Below are positions 17,383 to 26,298 of a stretch of 64,000 nt of DNA, one piece after another. The DNA is from Campylobacter sp. 2014D-0216 (GTDB taxonomy: Bacteria > Campylobacterota > Campylobacteria > Campylobacterales > Campylobacteraceae). Made by a program: the position numbers and the translations under genes. The stretch lies in assembly GCF_014931215.1 (NCBI RefSeq), contig NZ_CP063089.1:1-64000 (forward strand), given 5' to 3'. The number at the start of each line of letters is the position of its first letter. The first letter of the stretch is position 1. The notes beneath the pieces were generated by a model. The model worked only from the letters and a program-made list of their open reading frames with translations. It searched no databases and was not told the origin of the DNA.

Positions 17383-18712
17383 TCAATGCTTTCATAAAAA
17401 AGCCTTCTACGACTTTCATTTCTTTTTCTAAAAGCTTAATGTCTTTTGCCTCTAGCAATAAGCGTATCAAATTTTCTGTACCTGAATATCTAAACAAACT
17501 AGAAATTCCTTTTTTTTCTAAATCTTTTTTCAACTCTTCCAAGCCTGCAAGTTTACTTAAGTCTTTTTTCTCTGAAATTTTTAGATTATGTAAAAGTTGA
17601 GGGTAAGGCTTGACTTGATTTAAAATTTCACTCGCGCTTTTTTTCTCACTTAACATCAAAGCGCTAAATTGCAACGCCGCTACTAAACCATCTCCGGTCT
17701 TAGCATAGTCGCTAAAAATGATGTGTCCACTTTGCTCCCCGCCAAAATTTCCGCCACATTCTTTGAGCTTTTCAAGCACATATTTATCGCCCACATTGCA
17801 AGTTTCATGCGTGATTTTATGTTTAGCTAAAAACTCTTTTAAAGCACCATTACTCATGATCGTGCTTACTACGCTTGATTTTAATCTGCCTTGTTTTTTC
17901 AAAAACAAAGCTAAAACACCTAAAAGACTGTCTCCATGAGCCACTTCACCTTTTTCATCTACAACGACCAAACGATCCGCATCTCCATCAAAAGCAAAGC
18001 CCACATCTGCTCTAAATTTCTTTACTTCTAAAGCTAAATTTAAAGGGTGTAACGCACCGCAATTTTCATTGATATTTAAACCATTTGGCTTATCATTGAT
18101 CACAATCACATCTGCGCCAAGCTCTTTAAAAACCGTAGGTGCAACCTTATAAGAAGCCCCATGAGCCACATCTAGCACAACACGCAAAGACTTTAAAGTC
18201 AACTCTTTAGGAAAAGAATTTTTTATAGAAACAATATATCTTCCTATCACATCATCAATTCTTTTTGCTTGACCAATTTGTGATTTTGTTGTTCTTGCTT
18301 CTTCAATGAGTTTGTCATTAAAATAAATTTCTTCTATTTTTGCTTCTGCTTGTTCATCAAGTTTATTTCCATGTGCATCAAAAAATTTAATACCATTATC
18401 ATAGTAAGGATTATGCGAAGCTGATATCATGATCCCCGCATCACAACGCATATCTTCAGTTAAAAACGCAATGGCAGGTGTTGGCATAGGACCTATTTCT
18501 ATCACATTATAACCTATCGAAGTAAGTCCTGAAACGATAGCATTTTCTATCATATAGCCACTTCTTCTTGTGTCTTTTCCAACTAAGATATTGTTTGTAA
18601 TAGCCTTATCTTTAAAGTAAATTCCAGCAGCCATAGCTAAACGCATCGCCAAAAACGAATCCAAAAATTCACCCGCTTTACCGCGTACTCCATCTGTTCC
18701 AAAAAGTTTCAT
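17375..18712 (-). CDS. glmM: Phosphoglucosamine mutase
   Basis: The 445-residue cytosolic enzyme converts glucosamine-6-phosphate to glucosamine-1-phosphate for UDP-GlcNAc, peptidoglycan and lipooligosaccharide synthesis. The active-site serine loop '[17 protein letters not shown]' lies near residue 99, the metal loop 'DGDADR' near residue 243, and the C-terminal phosphate-binding '[14 protein letters not shown]' near residue 410. The N-terminal '[10 protein letters not shown]' is typical. Length is normal. It leads the glmM-lspA-hemJ operon. Confidence 0.97.
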   Translation of the reverse strand: MKLFGTDGVRGKAGEFLDSFLAMRLAMAAGIYFKDKAITNNILVGKDTRRSGYMIENAIVSGLTSIGYNVIEIGPMPTPAIAFLTEDMRCDAGIMISASHNPYYDNGIKFFDAHGNKLDEQAEAKIEEIYFNDKLIEEARTTKSQIGQAKRIDDVIGRYIVSIKNSFPKELTLKSLRVVLDVAHGASYKVAPTVFKELGADVIVINDKPNGLNINENCGALHPLNLALEVKKFRADVGFAFDGDADRLVVVDEKGEVAHGDSLLGVLALFLKKQGRLKSSVVSTIMSNGALKEFLAKHKITHETCNVGDKYVLEKLKECGGNFGGEQSGHIIFSDYAKTGDGLVAALQFSALMLSEKKSASEILNQVKPYPQLLHNLKISEKKDLSKLAGLEELKKDLEKKGISSLFRYSGTENLIRLLLEAKDIKLLEKEMKVVEGFFMKALNA

Positions 18713-18810
18713 TTGTTAACCTTTGATTTTAAGTAGTGCAATTATAGAAAAAAAAGTTAAGCAATGCATAAATGCAAAAATTTTATAAACATTAGTTAGC
18801 AATAAAAATA

Positions 18811-18816
18811 TATAAT
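18811..18816 (+). promoter_or_regulatory. Candidate -10 box for the YdgA-like gene
   Basis: TATAAT lies about 29 bases upstream of the ATG at 18845, inside an A/T-rich stretch. No convincing -35 is visible. Confidence 0.45.
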
Positions 18817-18844
18817 TTTTTAAAATTTCACATAAGGAAAATAA

Positions 18845-20023
18845 ATGAAGAAAATTATCGCAGGTGTTGTGGTAGTGGTTTTGCTACTCGTAGCGTTTTT
18901 CGCAACAACTTTTTATATCAACTCTATCAATGAAAAAATCTTTGCTCAAATGAGTCAAAACACTGATTATTACAATGTTGAAGATGTAAATTATACTAAA
19001 GGCTTTTTAAATTCTAAAGGTAGCTTCCTAGCCCAGCTTAATGACTTGCCTTATACTTTTAAAGTAAACATAGATTTCTCAAACAACTTCTTTGCAAGTA
19101 ACAATGCTGTTATTTCTGTCTTAAATGAAAATGAAGATTTAAAAAACATCTTCCCAAATGAAGAAATTTTTAAAATTCTAGTTAGCGCAAAAGGCGATGA
19201 TATAGCGATAAATGCAAAAATTAACGATATTAACTTTACGCATGATAATGCACAATTAATCATCAACAACACTGCTTTTAAAATCACAGCAACAACTGAA
19301 TCTGTAAAGCATATGCAACTTGATTTGGGTTATATTTTAGTAAAACAGCTTTCACACGATGAAAAACTAGAAATTCAAAATATGCAAATTTCTGAATTTC
19401 CTTTAGCTAAATTAAGCTTTAGTGATATCTTCACTCCTAGCAGAAATAGCGAACAAAACATAAGCATTGATAAGATCAGCTTTAAAAGCCATAGCATTTT
19501 TGATCTTGATAAGTTAAAAGTTTTTGCAAGAACCGCACCTAATACACAAAGTGATTATGATAGTGTTTTAAAACTTGATCTTGCTAAATTTAACCTAGAA
19601 GATGAGGAAAACCTAGCCTTAAATAACATCAAACTAGAACTAAATCTCAACAATCTTTCAAAAAAAGCTTATGATAGTTTATTGCAAAATTCAAATATGG
19701 ATATTTTCTCTATGATGGTTTTAACAAGTCAATTTTTAAAAGCAAATCCTGAAATCATCTTAAACAACCTTAGTTTTGATAAAGATGGTAAAAAATTTGA
19801 TGCGAATGGACAAGCCATTTTCACAGAAAACAACATCAAATCACAATTTCACGCAAATACTGAAATTCTTCCAAGCCAAATTTGGTCTATTTTTGGAGAC
19901 TTTGATAATTATTTTGTAGATAAAAATGGCACTTATATGCTTGATTTTATCTATGATGATACTAACAAAAGCGATGTTACTACCATTATCAATGGTGAAA
20001 GACTTACCATAAATCCACAATGA
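18845..20023 (+). CDS. YdgA-like (DUF945-type) membrane-anchored periplasmic protein
   Basis: The 392-residue protein begins with one hydrophobic helix (residues ~5-25, 'IIAGVVVVVLLLVAFFATTFY') and continues as a long soluble domain of alternating beta-strands, presumably periplasmic. The layout of the anchor, 'INSINEKIF', and then 'VNYTKGFLNSKGSFLAQL' resembles the DUF945/YdgA family ('YQNYHRGVFSSQ...'). That family is related to large envelope bridge-like or AsmA-like proteins, but its function is unknown. The match is by pattern and moderate. It overlaps the rarA start as ATGA (20020-20023). Confidence 0.6.
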   Translation: MKKIIAGVVVVVLLLVAFFATTFYINSINEKIFAQMSQNTDYYNVEDVNYTKGFLNSKGSFLAQLNDLPYTFKVNIDFSNNFFASNNAVISVLNENEDLKNIFPNEEIFKILVSAKGDDIAINAKINDINFTHDNAQLIINNTAFKITATTESVKHMQLDLGYILVKQLSHDEKLEIQNMQISEFPLAKLSFSDIFTPSRNSEQNISIDKISFKSHSIFDLDKLKVFARTAPNTQSDYDSVLKLDLAKFNLEDEENLALNNIKLELNLNNLSKKAYDSLLQNSNMDIFSMMVLTSQFLKANPEIILNNLSFDKDGKKFDANGQAIFTENNIKSQFHANTEILPSQIWSIFGDFDNYFVDKNGTYMLDFIYDDTNKSDVTTIINGERLTINPQ

Positions 20024-21210
20024 CAAATTTAAGTTTAACTTTTCGTCCTAAAACTTTAGATGAGGTTTTAGGACAAGAAAATTTAGTAGAAATTTTTAAA
20101 AAATTCATACAAGTTTCAAAGCTTCCTCATAGTGTATTTTTTGGCCCAGCAGGTTGTGGAAAGACTTCTTTTGCAAGAGCGATAGCGTATGAATACAAAC
20201 TCGACTTTTATGAGTTTGATGGAGGGAATTTTAAACTTGAAGAGCTTAGAAAAATACTAACTAAATATGAAAATTCTTTATATAAACCTTTGATCTTTAT
20301 CGATGAGGTGCATAGGCTTTCAAAAACCCAACAAGAAATGCTTTTGATCCCTTTGGAAAATCAAAAATGCCTTTTCATAGGTGCAAGCACTGAAAACCCC
20401 TACTTTACTTTAACTTCAGGTATAAGAAGCAGAAGTATGCTTTTTGAATTTAAAGGTTTAGAGTATAAAGACTTAGAAAAACTTGCCACAAAGGTACAAG
20501 AAAAATTCCAATGCAAAATCGATGATGATGCCAAAGACTTTTTGATCACTTCTAGTGCAAATGATGCAAGAAGTTTTTTAAATTTATGTGAGTTTGCTTT
20601 GGCTTTAGATAGCACTCATATCACACTTGAAACTTTGAAAAAATTAAGAGCAAATGTTTTAAGCGATGGTACTTCAAGCAAAGACACACACTATAGACTA
20701 GCTAGTTCTATGATAAAAAGCTTAAGAGGAAGTGATGTAGATGCGAGTTTGTATTATCTTGCGAGGTTGATCGATGGGGGCGAAAGTGCGGATTTTATCG
20801 CTAGAAGATTAGTGATATTTGCAAGTGAAGATATCTCAAATGCAAACCCACAAGCACTTAACCTAGCCACAAGCACACTCATAGCAGTAAAAAACATAGG
20901 CTATCCTGAAGCTAGGATCATCTTGGCACAATGTGTGGTGTTTTTAGCAAGTTCGCCTAAGTCAAACTCAAGCTATCTTGCTATAAATGAAGCACTAAAT
21001 TATGTACAAAACAACCCTGCATTAAAAATACTCCCTTATCTTGATAATAACAACCCACAAAGAAAAAACTACCTTTACCCGCATGATTTTGGGGGTTGGG
21101 TTAAACAAAGATATCTAGAAAAAGATTTGAAATTTTATCATAGCAAAGGCATAGGTTTTGAAGCACAGCTAGACTTATGGCTAAATGATATGAAAAGAGT
21201 TAAAAAGTGA
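20020..21210 (+). CDS. rarA: Replication-associated recombination protein A (MgsA/WRNIP1 family AAA+ ATPase)
   Basis: The 396-residue AAA+ protein has N-terminal 'FRPKTLDEVLGQENLV', Walker A 'GPAGCGKTS' near residue 43, Walker B 'FIDEVHR' near residue 92, and sensor 'GASTENPYF'. The C-terminal helical oligomerisation part includes 'YYLARLIDGGESADFIARRLVIFASEDI'. This is the diagnostic RarA/MgsA layout. RarA acts at stalled replication forks. It is translationally coupled to the upstream YdgA-like gene and lies directly before the tRNA-Val gene. Confidence 0.93.
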   Translation: MTNLSLTFRPKTLDEVLGQENLVEIFKKFIQVSKLPHSVFFGPAGCGKTSFARAIAYEYKLDFYEFDGGNFKLEELRKILTKYENSLYKPLIFIDEVHRLSKTQQEMLLIPLENQKCLFIGASTENPYFTLTSGIRSRSMLFEFKGLEYKDLEKLATKVQEKFQCKIDDDAKDFLITSSANDARSFLNLCEFALALDSTHITLETLKKLRANVLSDGTSSKDTHYRLASSMIKSLRGSDVDASLYYLARLIDGGESADFIARRLVIFASEDISNANPQALNLATSTLIAVKNIGYPEARIILAQCVVFLASSPKSNSSYLAINEALNYVQNNPALKILPYLDNNNPQRKNYLYPHDFGGWVKQRYLEKDLKFYHSKGIGFEAQLDLWLNDMKRVKK

Positions 21211-21256
21211 TTTTAAGCACAATGTAAAAATATTTTTATATAATTTTCATTTTTAA

Positions 21257-21332
21257 GGTTCCGTAGCTCAGTTGGTAGAGCACCACCTTGACATGGTGGT
21301 GGTCGTTGGTTCAAGTCCAATCGGAGCCACCA
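21257..21332 (+). tRNA. tRNA-Val (anticodon GAC)
   Basis: The 76-base cloverleaf has acceptor stem GGTTCCG/CGGAGCC (one G-U), D-arm GCTCAGTTGGTAGAGC, anticodon stem-loop CCACCTTGACATGGTGG with anticodon GAC, and T-arm GTTGGTTCAAGTCCAAT. The discriminator A is followed by an encoded CCA (21330-21332). The type III restriction-modification unit begins about 200 bases beyond, so the tRNA marks the edge of accessory DNA. Confidence 0.97.
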
Positions 21333-21450
21333 TTTTTTATTTCTTTCGATTTTAAAAGCATTCATATAAAAATATTCCATAAATATTTCTATAAAACACA
21401 AGAAAAAGGTGGAAAGAAAAAAATTTAAGATATTATAATTAATCTTAATT

Positions 21451-21497
21451 TGATAGTTCTTTAAATAAAACTATTTGCTCATACTCAAGAACTATCA
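21451..21497 (-). repeat. Inverted repeat downstream of res, possible terminator
   Basis: TGATAGTTCTT (21451-21461) and AAGAACTATCA (21487-21497) are perfect 11-base inverted arms separated by 25 bases. The element lies 30 bases beyond the res stop on the minus strand, so it may end the mod-res transcript. There is no strong T run. Confidence 0.6.
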
Positions 21498-21526
21498 CAT
21501 GCTAATAAAAATCAAAATAACCTACC

Positions 21527-23548
21527 CTACTTTTTACCTTTCATATATTCAACAAACATTTCTTCATTTATATTTTCTTTAACCACTCCATTTTCACATT
21601 TCCATATTTTCCAATTATTATCAATTTTCACGGGAAGGTAAAAAATATACCCTGTTTTTTCGCTTGCATAAATATAAGCTTCTTTTAGTTTTTTAATTTT
21701 TTCTTTATATGAAGTCTCATCTATATTTGAAGAACTACTTTTATTTACACTTTTTACTTCAAAAATATGAATTTTATTTTGCTTATCTTTAAAGATAAAG
21801 TCAGGATAACTTGTGTGTTTTCTTGTGTGATAATAATCAAATTTAATATTTGATTTATCTATGAAATTCTTACCAAACAAATAAACCAGTTCGCCTTCAA
21901 CTTCTATAGTTTTACAACATTTGTTTTTTATTTTGCTAAGAATTTTAAACCATTTCTCTTCAGCTTCACTATCAAATTGAAATTCATCTTCTTTATTAGT
22001 CCAAATCCAATCATTAATTATGGCAGGCTTTCCATTGCTATCAAAAAAACTATAAATATCATCTCTTAATTGAACTTCAACTACATCTCCATATTTTTCA
22101 TAATCTTCAACAACAGAACTTACCTTATTGCTGATATTATCTAAATTAGCATTAAACACAAACCATTTATTAAAATCTGTAACAAAATCTCTTTGCTTTT
22201 CTTTTACTTTATCACTACAAGATTGAAATTTTTTATAAGCTTTAAAAATAGACTCATTATAGTATTCTATATCATTGTTAATACAATCTGATATATCTAT
22301 ATCATCTAAAGCAACCTCTCTAAGAACAGTGATTTTAAATGGAGCAAATTCTTTAATTATTTCGTTTTCAAATAAACCTTTATTAATTTCACCCTTTAAT
22401 TTCACTTTTGTGCGTTTATTTTGATCTTCTTTAGGTTTTATACCATAAACATAAGCTGTGCTAAAAATTTCTTGAGTATTTTTATCTAATTTTTCAAAAT
22501 ATGTTAAACAAGGATTACGCCTTATACGCCCAATAACTTGCTCATCAAGTTGTTTAGATTGTGAATTTCTAACTTGATAAAGCATACAAGCTCTAGGCAT
22601 ATCAAAGCCTTCTGTTATAACCATTTTAAAGATTACAACATCAATAGGAAAATCATTTTGTTTAACATAGTTTTGCCACAGGCTTTTATTTTTTACTTTT
22701 TCTAATCTACTATTACTTTCATAGCCATTTTCTTTTTCTACAAAACATACCCATTTTAAATCTTTTTCTTTCAAAACTTTTTTGATGATTTCCATTTCAT
22801 ATTCTGCATTATTTTGATTAGAAATTTGTATTATAAAAGCAGGAACTATCCCTTCTTTATTATAAACTGCTTTAATGCTTTTAAATTTATCTAAAGCTTT
22901 GCTTAATCCACTTTCTAAATCTTCTTCATCTTCTATATATTCTACTTTTTTAATCAAATTTGCATTAACAGCGTCATTTTCTGATATACAAACATCAAAT
23001 TGATCGTTTTTGGGAGTAGCTGAAAAGTTAATAACTTGAGTAAAATAATTTGATAACTCATTTAGCTGATTTGTAGCTATATGGCTTTCATCTCTTATTA
23101 AAATTATTTTTTTACCTAGATTTTTACAAGTTTCTAAAAATACTAATAAGCTTTTTTCTTTACTAATTCTACTTGCTTTAGTATATTGTGAAGTAGGCAA
23201 AACAAACACATTATGATTTATATCAATATATAGACTATATTCTGTATTTTTTGTATTTTCTGCACCACTACTAATGTAAAAAGGGTTTAATCTTGTAAAA
23301 GTATTTAAAGATAGATTTGCAAAACTTTCAAAATTTTGTCCTGCTAATTTTCCTTTAGAAAGAGTAGAAACTATAAAGATAAAATCATCATCGATTTCTA
23401 GCATTTTATTCATCAAGCTTGCCATCATATATGTTTTACCACTTCCAGTGGGTGCTTTTAAGGTGATATTTTCTTTCCCTTGTATAGCTAAATTAAACAA
23501 GGAATTTACAGCTTCATTTTGTAATTCTATAATTTCTTGTTTCATCAT
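21527..23548 (-). CDS. Type III restriction enzyme, Res (helicase-nuclease) subunit
   Basis: The 673-residue protein has superfamily-2 helicase motifs: Walker A 'APTGSGKTY' near residue 33, a DEAD-like 'RDESH' near residue 150, 'NFSATPK', and motif VI 'QLDEQVIGRIRRNP' near residue 345. A PD-(D/E)XK nuclease follows near residues 580-600 ('YPDFIF...IFEVKS'). Res subunits cut DNA after translocation when two inversely oriented sites are unmethylated. Typical Res proteins are about 900-1000 residues, so this is a compact form. The start overlaps the mod stop as ATGA (23545-23548). Sequence is very AT-rich and the pair looks acquired, beside tRNA-Val. Confidence 0.87.
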   Translation of the reverse strand: MMKQEIIELQNEAVNSLFNLAIQGKENITLKAPTGSGKTYMMASLMNKMLEIDDDFIFIVSTLSKGKLAGQNFESFANLSLNTFTRLNPFYISSGAENTKNTEYSLYIDINHNVFVLPTSQYTKASRISKEKSLLVFLETCKNLGKKIILIRDESHIATNQLNELSNYFTQVINFSATPKNDQFDVCISENDAVNANLIKKVEYIEDEEDLESGLSKALDKFKSIKAVYNKEGIVPAFIIQISNQNNAEYEMEIIKKVLKEKDLKWVCFVEKENGYESNSRLEKVKNKSLWQNYVKQNDFPIDVVIFKMVITEGFDMPRACMLYQVRNSQSKQLDEQVIGRIRRNPCLTYFEKLDKNTQEIFSTAYVYGIKPKEDQNKRTKVKLKGEINKGLFENEIIKEFAPFKITVLREVALDDIDISDCINNDIEYYNESIFKAYKKFQSCSDKVKEKQRDFVTDFNKWFVFNANLDNISNKVSSVVEDYEKYGDVVEVQLRDDIYSFFDSNGKPAIINDWIWTNKEDEFQFDSEAEEKWFKILSKIKNKCCKTIEVEGELVYLFGKNFIDKSNIKFDYYHTRKHTSYPDFIFKDKQNKIHIFEVKSVNKSSSSNIDETSYKEKIKKLKEAYIYASEKTGYIFYLPVKIDNNWKIWKCENGVVKENINEEMFVEYMKGKK

Positions 23549-25113
23549 TCACCTTCTATTTTTCTGCAAGTTAGCTCAAATTCTTTGCATATCCATTCTA
23601 TTTTATCATGGATATTTTCAAAATCTTTTCCATAAAGCTTTTCATCTATTTTTTCAAAAACTGAATGATCGCTTGAAGCAATACTTTGAATTTCACTAAC
23701 TTCTAAGCTATCTCCATAAGGAGTATTTTTTTCTAACCATTTAAAATCTTTACTTTCATCATAACATTCTCCACTCATGATTCTTTTTAAACGCTTTGAA
23801 GTAACATCTAGGGCAATTCCATTTGGATTTGAATCTGTTATTTCATTATTAGTAACTAAAATAAATTGTCTATTACCACCATCTTGTTTGTTTAATTCCA
23901 AAACAGCATGTCCTGTTGTTCCACTGCCTGCAAAGAAGTCTAGAATAATATCATTTTGATTTGTATTTGTGGAGGTTTCACAAATTCTCTTAATTAAATC
24001 AACAGGTTTTGGATTGGAAAAAATACTTTCACCTTTATCATTTTTAAATATTTTATTTAAATATTCTCCTGCAGAAAAAGAACTTCCTAAATTTTCAAAA
24101 AAACTTGTCGGTGTAACAGGTCTTTCTTCATTAATAAAAATTTTAATTTGGGGTACAGAATCTTTATTTTTCCCGTAATAAATTCTATTATCATCATCTA
24201 ACGCCTGAAATTCTTCTTTTGTAATTCTCCAAACTCTACTATATTTTTTTCCACTTGGGGTTTCAATTTCATAATATTTTAATGAATTTTTATTACCTTT
24301 CATACTAATTGAACCTGCTTTAAATTCCCCTCTAGGATCATTATCTAAATTCTTATATTCATTTTCAAAATTTGGTAATTCCAAAAATTTATTAGTTAAG
24401 AATAAATCGTAGTTTTTTGCATAACAAATAATAAATTCATGATCTTTTCTAAAATTCTTTGTTATTTTCATTGTACCACCGGAAGAACTATTTTCTTCGA
24501 TTTTTCGCCATATTAATGTGCTCACAAAATTTCCTTCTCCAAAAACTTCGTCAAACAAACATTTAACATAAGCTTGATTTCTATCATCAATACTACAAAA
24601 AATAACACCATCATCTTTTAAAAGTTGTCTTGCTAGTATTAATCTTGGATAAAGCATAGAAAGCAAATTATCTCTTGTGATTGCATTGTTGTAATTAGTT
24701 TGCGCAAATGCACCTAAATGATCTTTTCCATAAGGTGGATCTATATAAATTACTTTAATTTTGTTTTTGTAGTTAATTAAAAGATTTAAAAGAGCAGGAT
24801 AATTATCGCCTATTATAAGTTTATGAGTAATTCCACCTTGATCAAAACTAAGATTTTCATTCTTTTTTAAATATCTTATTGTTTGTCCTTCATTTTTCTC
24901 CAAACGCACATCAAAATGAAAACCTGTTCTTTTATAAGTCATTCCTAGAGCTGATATTTTCAAAACTTCTGTTTTATTTTCTGCATTATCGATAAGTTTT
25001 ATTAAAAAATCTGCATTTTCTTTTTCTAATATACCATTGTTTGTACGATCTAAAATTTTTATTTTTTCTTCTTCTTTTAATTCTTGTAAGCTTTGCAATT
25101 CATTTCTTTCCAT
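23545..25113 (-). CDS. Type III DNA methyltransferase, Mod subunit
   Basis: The 522-residue adenine methyltransferase is of the beta class. The catalytic 'DPPYGKDH' near residue 125 precedes the SAM-binding 'LDFFAGSGTTGHAV' near residue 390, with a variable target-recognition region between (~200-330). Mod recognises the site and modifies one strand of an asymmetric sequence; the site cannot be deduced. It is somewhat shorter than many Mod proteins. I see no long simple-sequence repeat in the 5' end, unlike phase-variable mod genes, so slipped-strand switching is not suggested. The gene begins the two-gene mod-res operon; 443 bases upstream lack a clear gene on this strand. Confidence 0.9.
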   Translation of the reverse strand: MERNELQSLQELKEEEKIKILDRTNNGILEKENADFLIKLIDNAENKTEVLKISALGMTYKRTGFHFDVRLEKNEGQTIRYLKKNENLSFDQGGITHKLIIGDNYPALLNLLINYKNKIKVIYIDPPYGKDHLGAFAQTNYNNAITRDNLLSMLYPRLILARQLLKDDGVIFCSIDDRNQAYVKCLFDEVFGEGNFVSTLIWRKIEENSSSGGTMKITKNFRKDHEFIICYAKNYDLFLTNKFLELPNFENEYKNLDNDPRGEFKAGSISMKGNKNSLKYYEIETPSGKKYSRVWRITKEEFQALDDDNRIYYGKNKDSVPQIKIFINEERPVTPTSFFENLGSSFSAGEYLNKIFKNDKGESIFSNPKPVDLIKRICETSTNTNQNDIILDFFAGSGTTGHAVLELNKQDGGNRQFILVTNNEITDSNPNGIALDVTSKRLKRIMSGECYDESKDFKWLEKNTPYGDSLEVSEIQSIASSDHSVFEKIDEKLYGKDFENIHDKIEWICKEFELTCRKIEGE

Positions 25114-25400
25114 TTTACGCCTTTCTTAAATTATTATCTAATAAATTACTATTCATTTGTTGAGTAAAATCATGATATTTATTTTGTGAAATTATAATAA
25201 AAATACATAAGATAATTATTTAAAATATTTTTAGATATACATAAAAATTACAAATCATAAATTAAAAAATAATCTCAAAAAATCATTTTTTTCTATGAGC
25301 TTCGCAGGGAATATTTGTTATTACCAAAAATTTTCACTTAGTTTTTATATTTGCAAGACAAAATATTTAATGCTTGTAATTAAAAATCAAAAAGAAATAC

Positions 25401-25406
25401 TATAAT
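25401..25406 (+). promoter_or_regulatory. Candidate -10 box of an orphan plus-strand transcript
   Basis: TATAAT lies 36 bases before the 27-codon frame and 124 bases before the terminator at 25530, predicting a transcript of roughly 145 bases. No -35 is recognisable. Confidence 0.45.
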
Positions 25407-25441
25407 TTCTAATTAGCTAAAATATAATAAAAATTTTAAGA

Positions 25442-25525
25442 ATGTCAGATCTAGTGACTTTAGTACTAGCACAAATTCAAAAAATAAACACAATGTTTAA
25501 CATGATCTATGAAAATGCAAAATGA
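25442..25525 (+). CDS. Possible 27-residue small protein or sRNA body
   Basis: The ATG frame encodes MSDLVTLVLAQIQKINTMFN followed by MIYENAK, a short amphipathic-looking peptide with no membrane segment and no family I recognise. The ribosome-binding sequence (AAG, 25438-25440) is poor. It is flanked by a TATAAT and a plus-strand terminator, although no larger plus-strand gene is near. It could be a real small protein, a non-coding RNA, or the tail of a lost gene. Confidence 0.3.
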   Translation: MSDLVTLVLAQIQKINTMFNMIYENAK

Positions 25526-25529
25526 TATC

Positions 25530-25558
25530 TAGGTAGTTTTATTAAACTACCTATTTTT
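25530..25558 (+). terminator. Terminator of the orphan plus-strand unit
   Basis: TAGGTAGTTT and AAACTACCTA pair perfectly over 10 bases around a TATT loop, followed by TTTTT on the plus strand. The T run faces the plus direction, so it best terminates plus-strand transcription, although it also lies just beyond the DUF305 gene end. Confidence 0.85.
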
Positions 25559-26177
25559 ACATATATTTTAATAAATTCGTAAAATCTTGAATTTCTTTTT
25601 CTTGATCTAAGATGATTTTTTTAGCGATTTCTCTTATAGTTTCATCTTTAGAGTAAAATAAAATTTGTTTTGAAGCATCTACCGCACCTTGATGGTGTGC
25701 TATCATCGCTTCTAGAAAGTCTTTATTGATGTTTTTACTTTCTTTAACTGAACTCATTAAAATCATCATTTTTTGCATGAGTTCTTTTTCTTCTTGGACA
25801 AATTTTTTATAAGTTTCCTCATCGATTTGAGTTTTTGTGTAAAGATTTTCATTTAAAATTTCTTGAAATTCTTGGATTTCTTTTTCTTGAACTTTGATGA
25901 TATTTTGAGCGATTTTTTTCATCTCTTCGCTTTTAGTATGCTCTAACAAAAGCTTTGATGAGTCAATCGCACCTTGATGGTGTGGGATCATATTAGCTAA
26001 AAAATCTCTTTCTATATCATTGCTTTGCACTAAAGGGTTTTTCATCATCGCTTCGTGCATACTCATCATGATTTGTGCTGATATACTTTCAGAAGATCCA
26101 TGGTGAGCATGATGAGAATTAGAAGCAAGCAAAGAACTCGCTAAAACCAAACTTGAAACCATAATTTTAAATTTCAT
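25557..26177 (-). CDS. Periplasmic protein with two DUF305 domains
   Basis: The 206-residue protein has a signal peptide (MKFKIMVSSLVLASSLLA) and a His-rich segment 'SHHAHHGSS', followed by two copies of a helical DUF305 unit. Copy one (~residues 60-110) has 'DFLANMIPHHQGAIDSSK' and copy two (~150-205) has 'DFLEAMIAHHQGAVDASK'. Each ends with a 'QEKEIQ(E/D)F' helix. The 'M..HHQGA.D' motif suggests metal binding, and DUF305 proteins are often found with copper or heavy-metal genes. No such neighbour is seen here. Internal duplication is visible at DNA level too. Probably a periplasmic metal-binding protein, by inference. Confidence 0.88.
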   Translation of the reverse strand: MKFKIMVSSLVLASSLLASNSHHAHHGSSESISAQIMMSMHEAMMKNPLVQSNDIERDFLANMIPHHQGAIDSSKLLLEHTKSEEMKKIAQNIIKVQEKEIQEFQEILNENLYTKTQIDEETYKKFVQEEKELMQKMMILMSSVKESKNINKDFLEAMIAHHQGAVDASKQILFYSKDETIREIAKKIILDQEKEIQDFTNLLKYM

Positions 26178-26264
26178 TTTTTTCCTTAACTTTATATTTT
26201 AAAAACAAAAATATATAAAAATATCCCAAACTAAAATTAACCAAAAAATTCAATTTTTTTTTGT

Positions 26265-26270
26265 TATAAT
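26265..26270 (+). promoter_or_regulatory. Candidate extended -10 box
   Basis: TGTTATAAT (TGN plus TATAAT at 26265-26270) lies about 29 bases before the ATG at 26299 and follows a T-rich tract, as is typical for Campylobacter sigma-70 promoters. Confidence 0.55.
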
Positions 26271-26298
26271 TTATATAAAAATATCACAAGGATGGAAA

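Larger units (their letters stand above)
25114..25556. other. 443-base AT-rich gap between mod and the DUF305 gene
   Basis: The stretch separates two minus-strand genes. The part next to mod presumably holds its promoter. On the plus strand it contains a TATAAT (25401-25406), a 27-codon reading frame and a strong terminator, listed separately. A 36-codon frame at 25295-25405 looks spurious. I found no copy of the tRNA-Val 3' end and no insertion-sequence ends. Confidence 0.7.

Noticed and set aside
21213-21401. Minus-strand 62-codon frame containing LNQRPPPCQGGALPTELR
   Set aside because: It is the antisense translation of the tRNA-Val gene, a well-known spurious annotation pattern.
23545-25113. 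Phase-variable mod gene
   Set aside because: Only very short repeats such as three TTC units occur near the 5' end; no tract long enough for likely slippage.
25295-25405. 36-codon plus-strand frame (MSFAGNICYY...)
   Set aside because: No ribosome-binding site, odd composition, and its end overlaps a TATAAT; probably chance.
21333-25556. Integrated element with attachment sites flanking the type III R-M genes
   Set aside because: No integrase and no visible repeat of the tRNA-Val 3' end were found.
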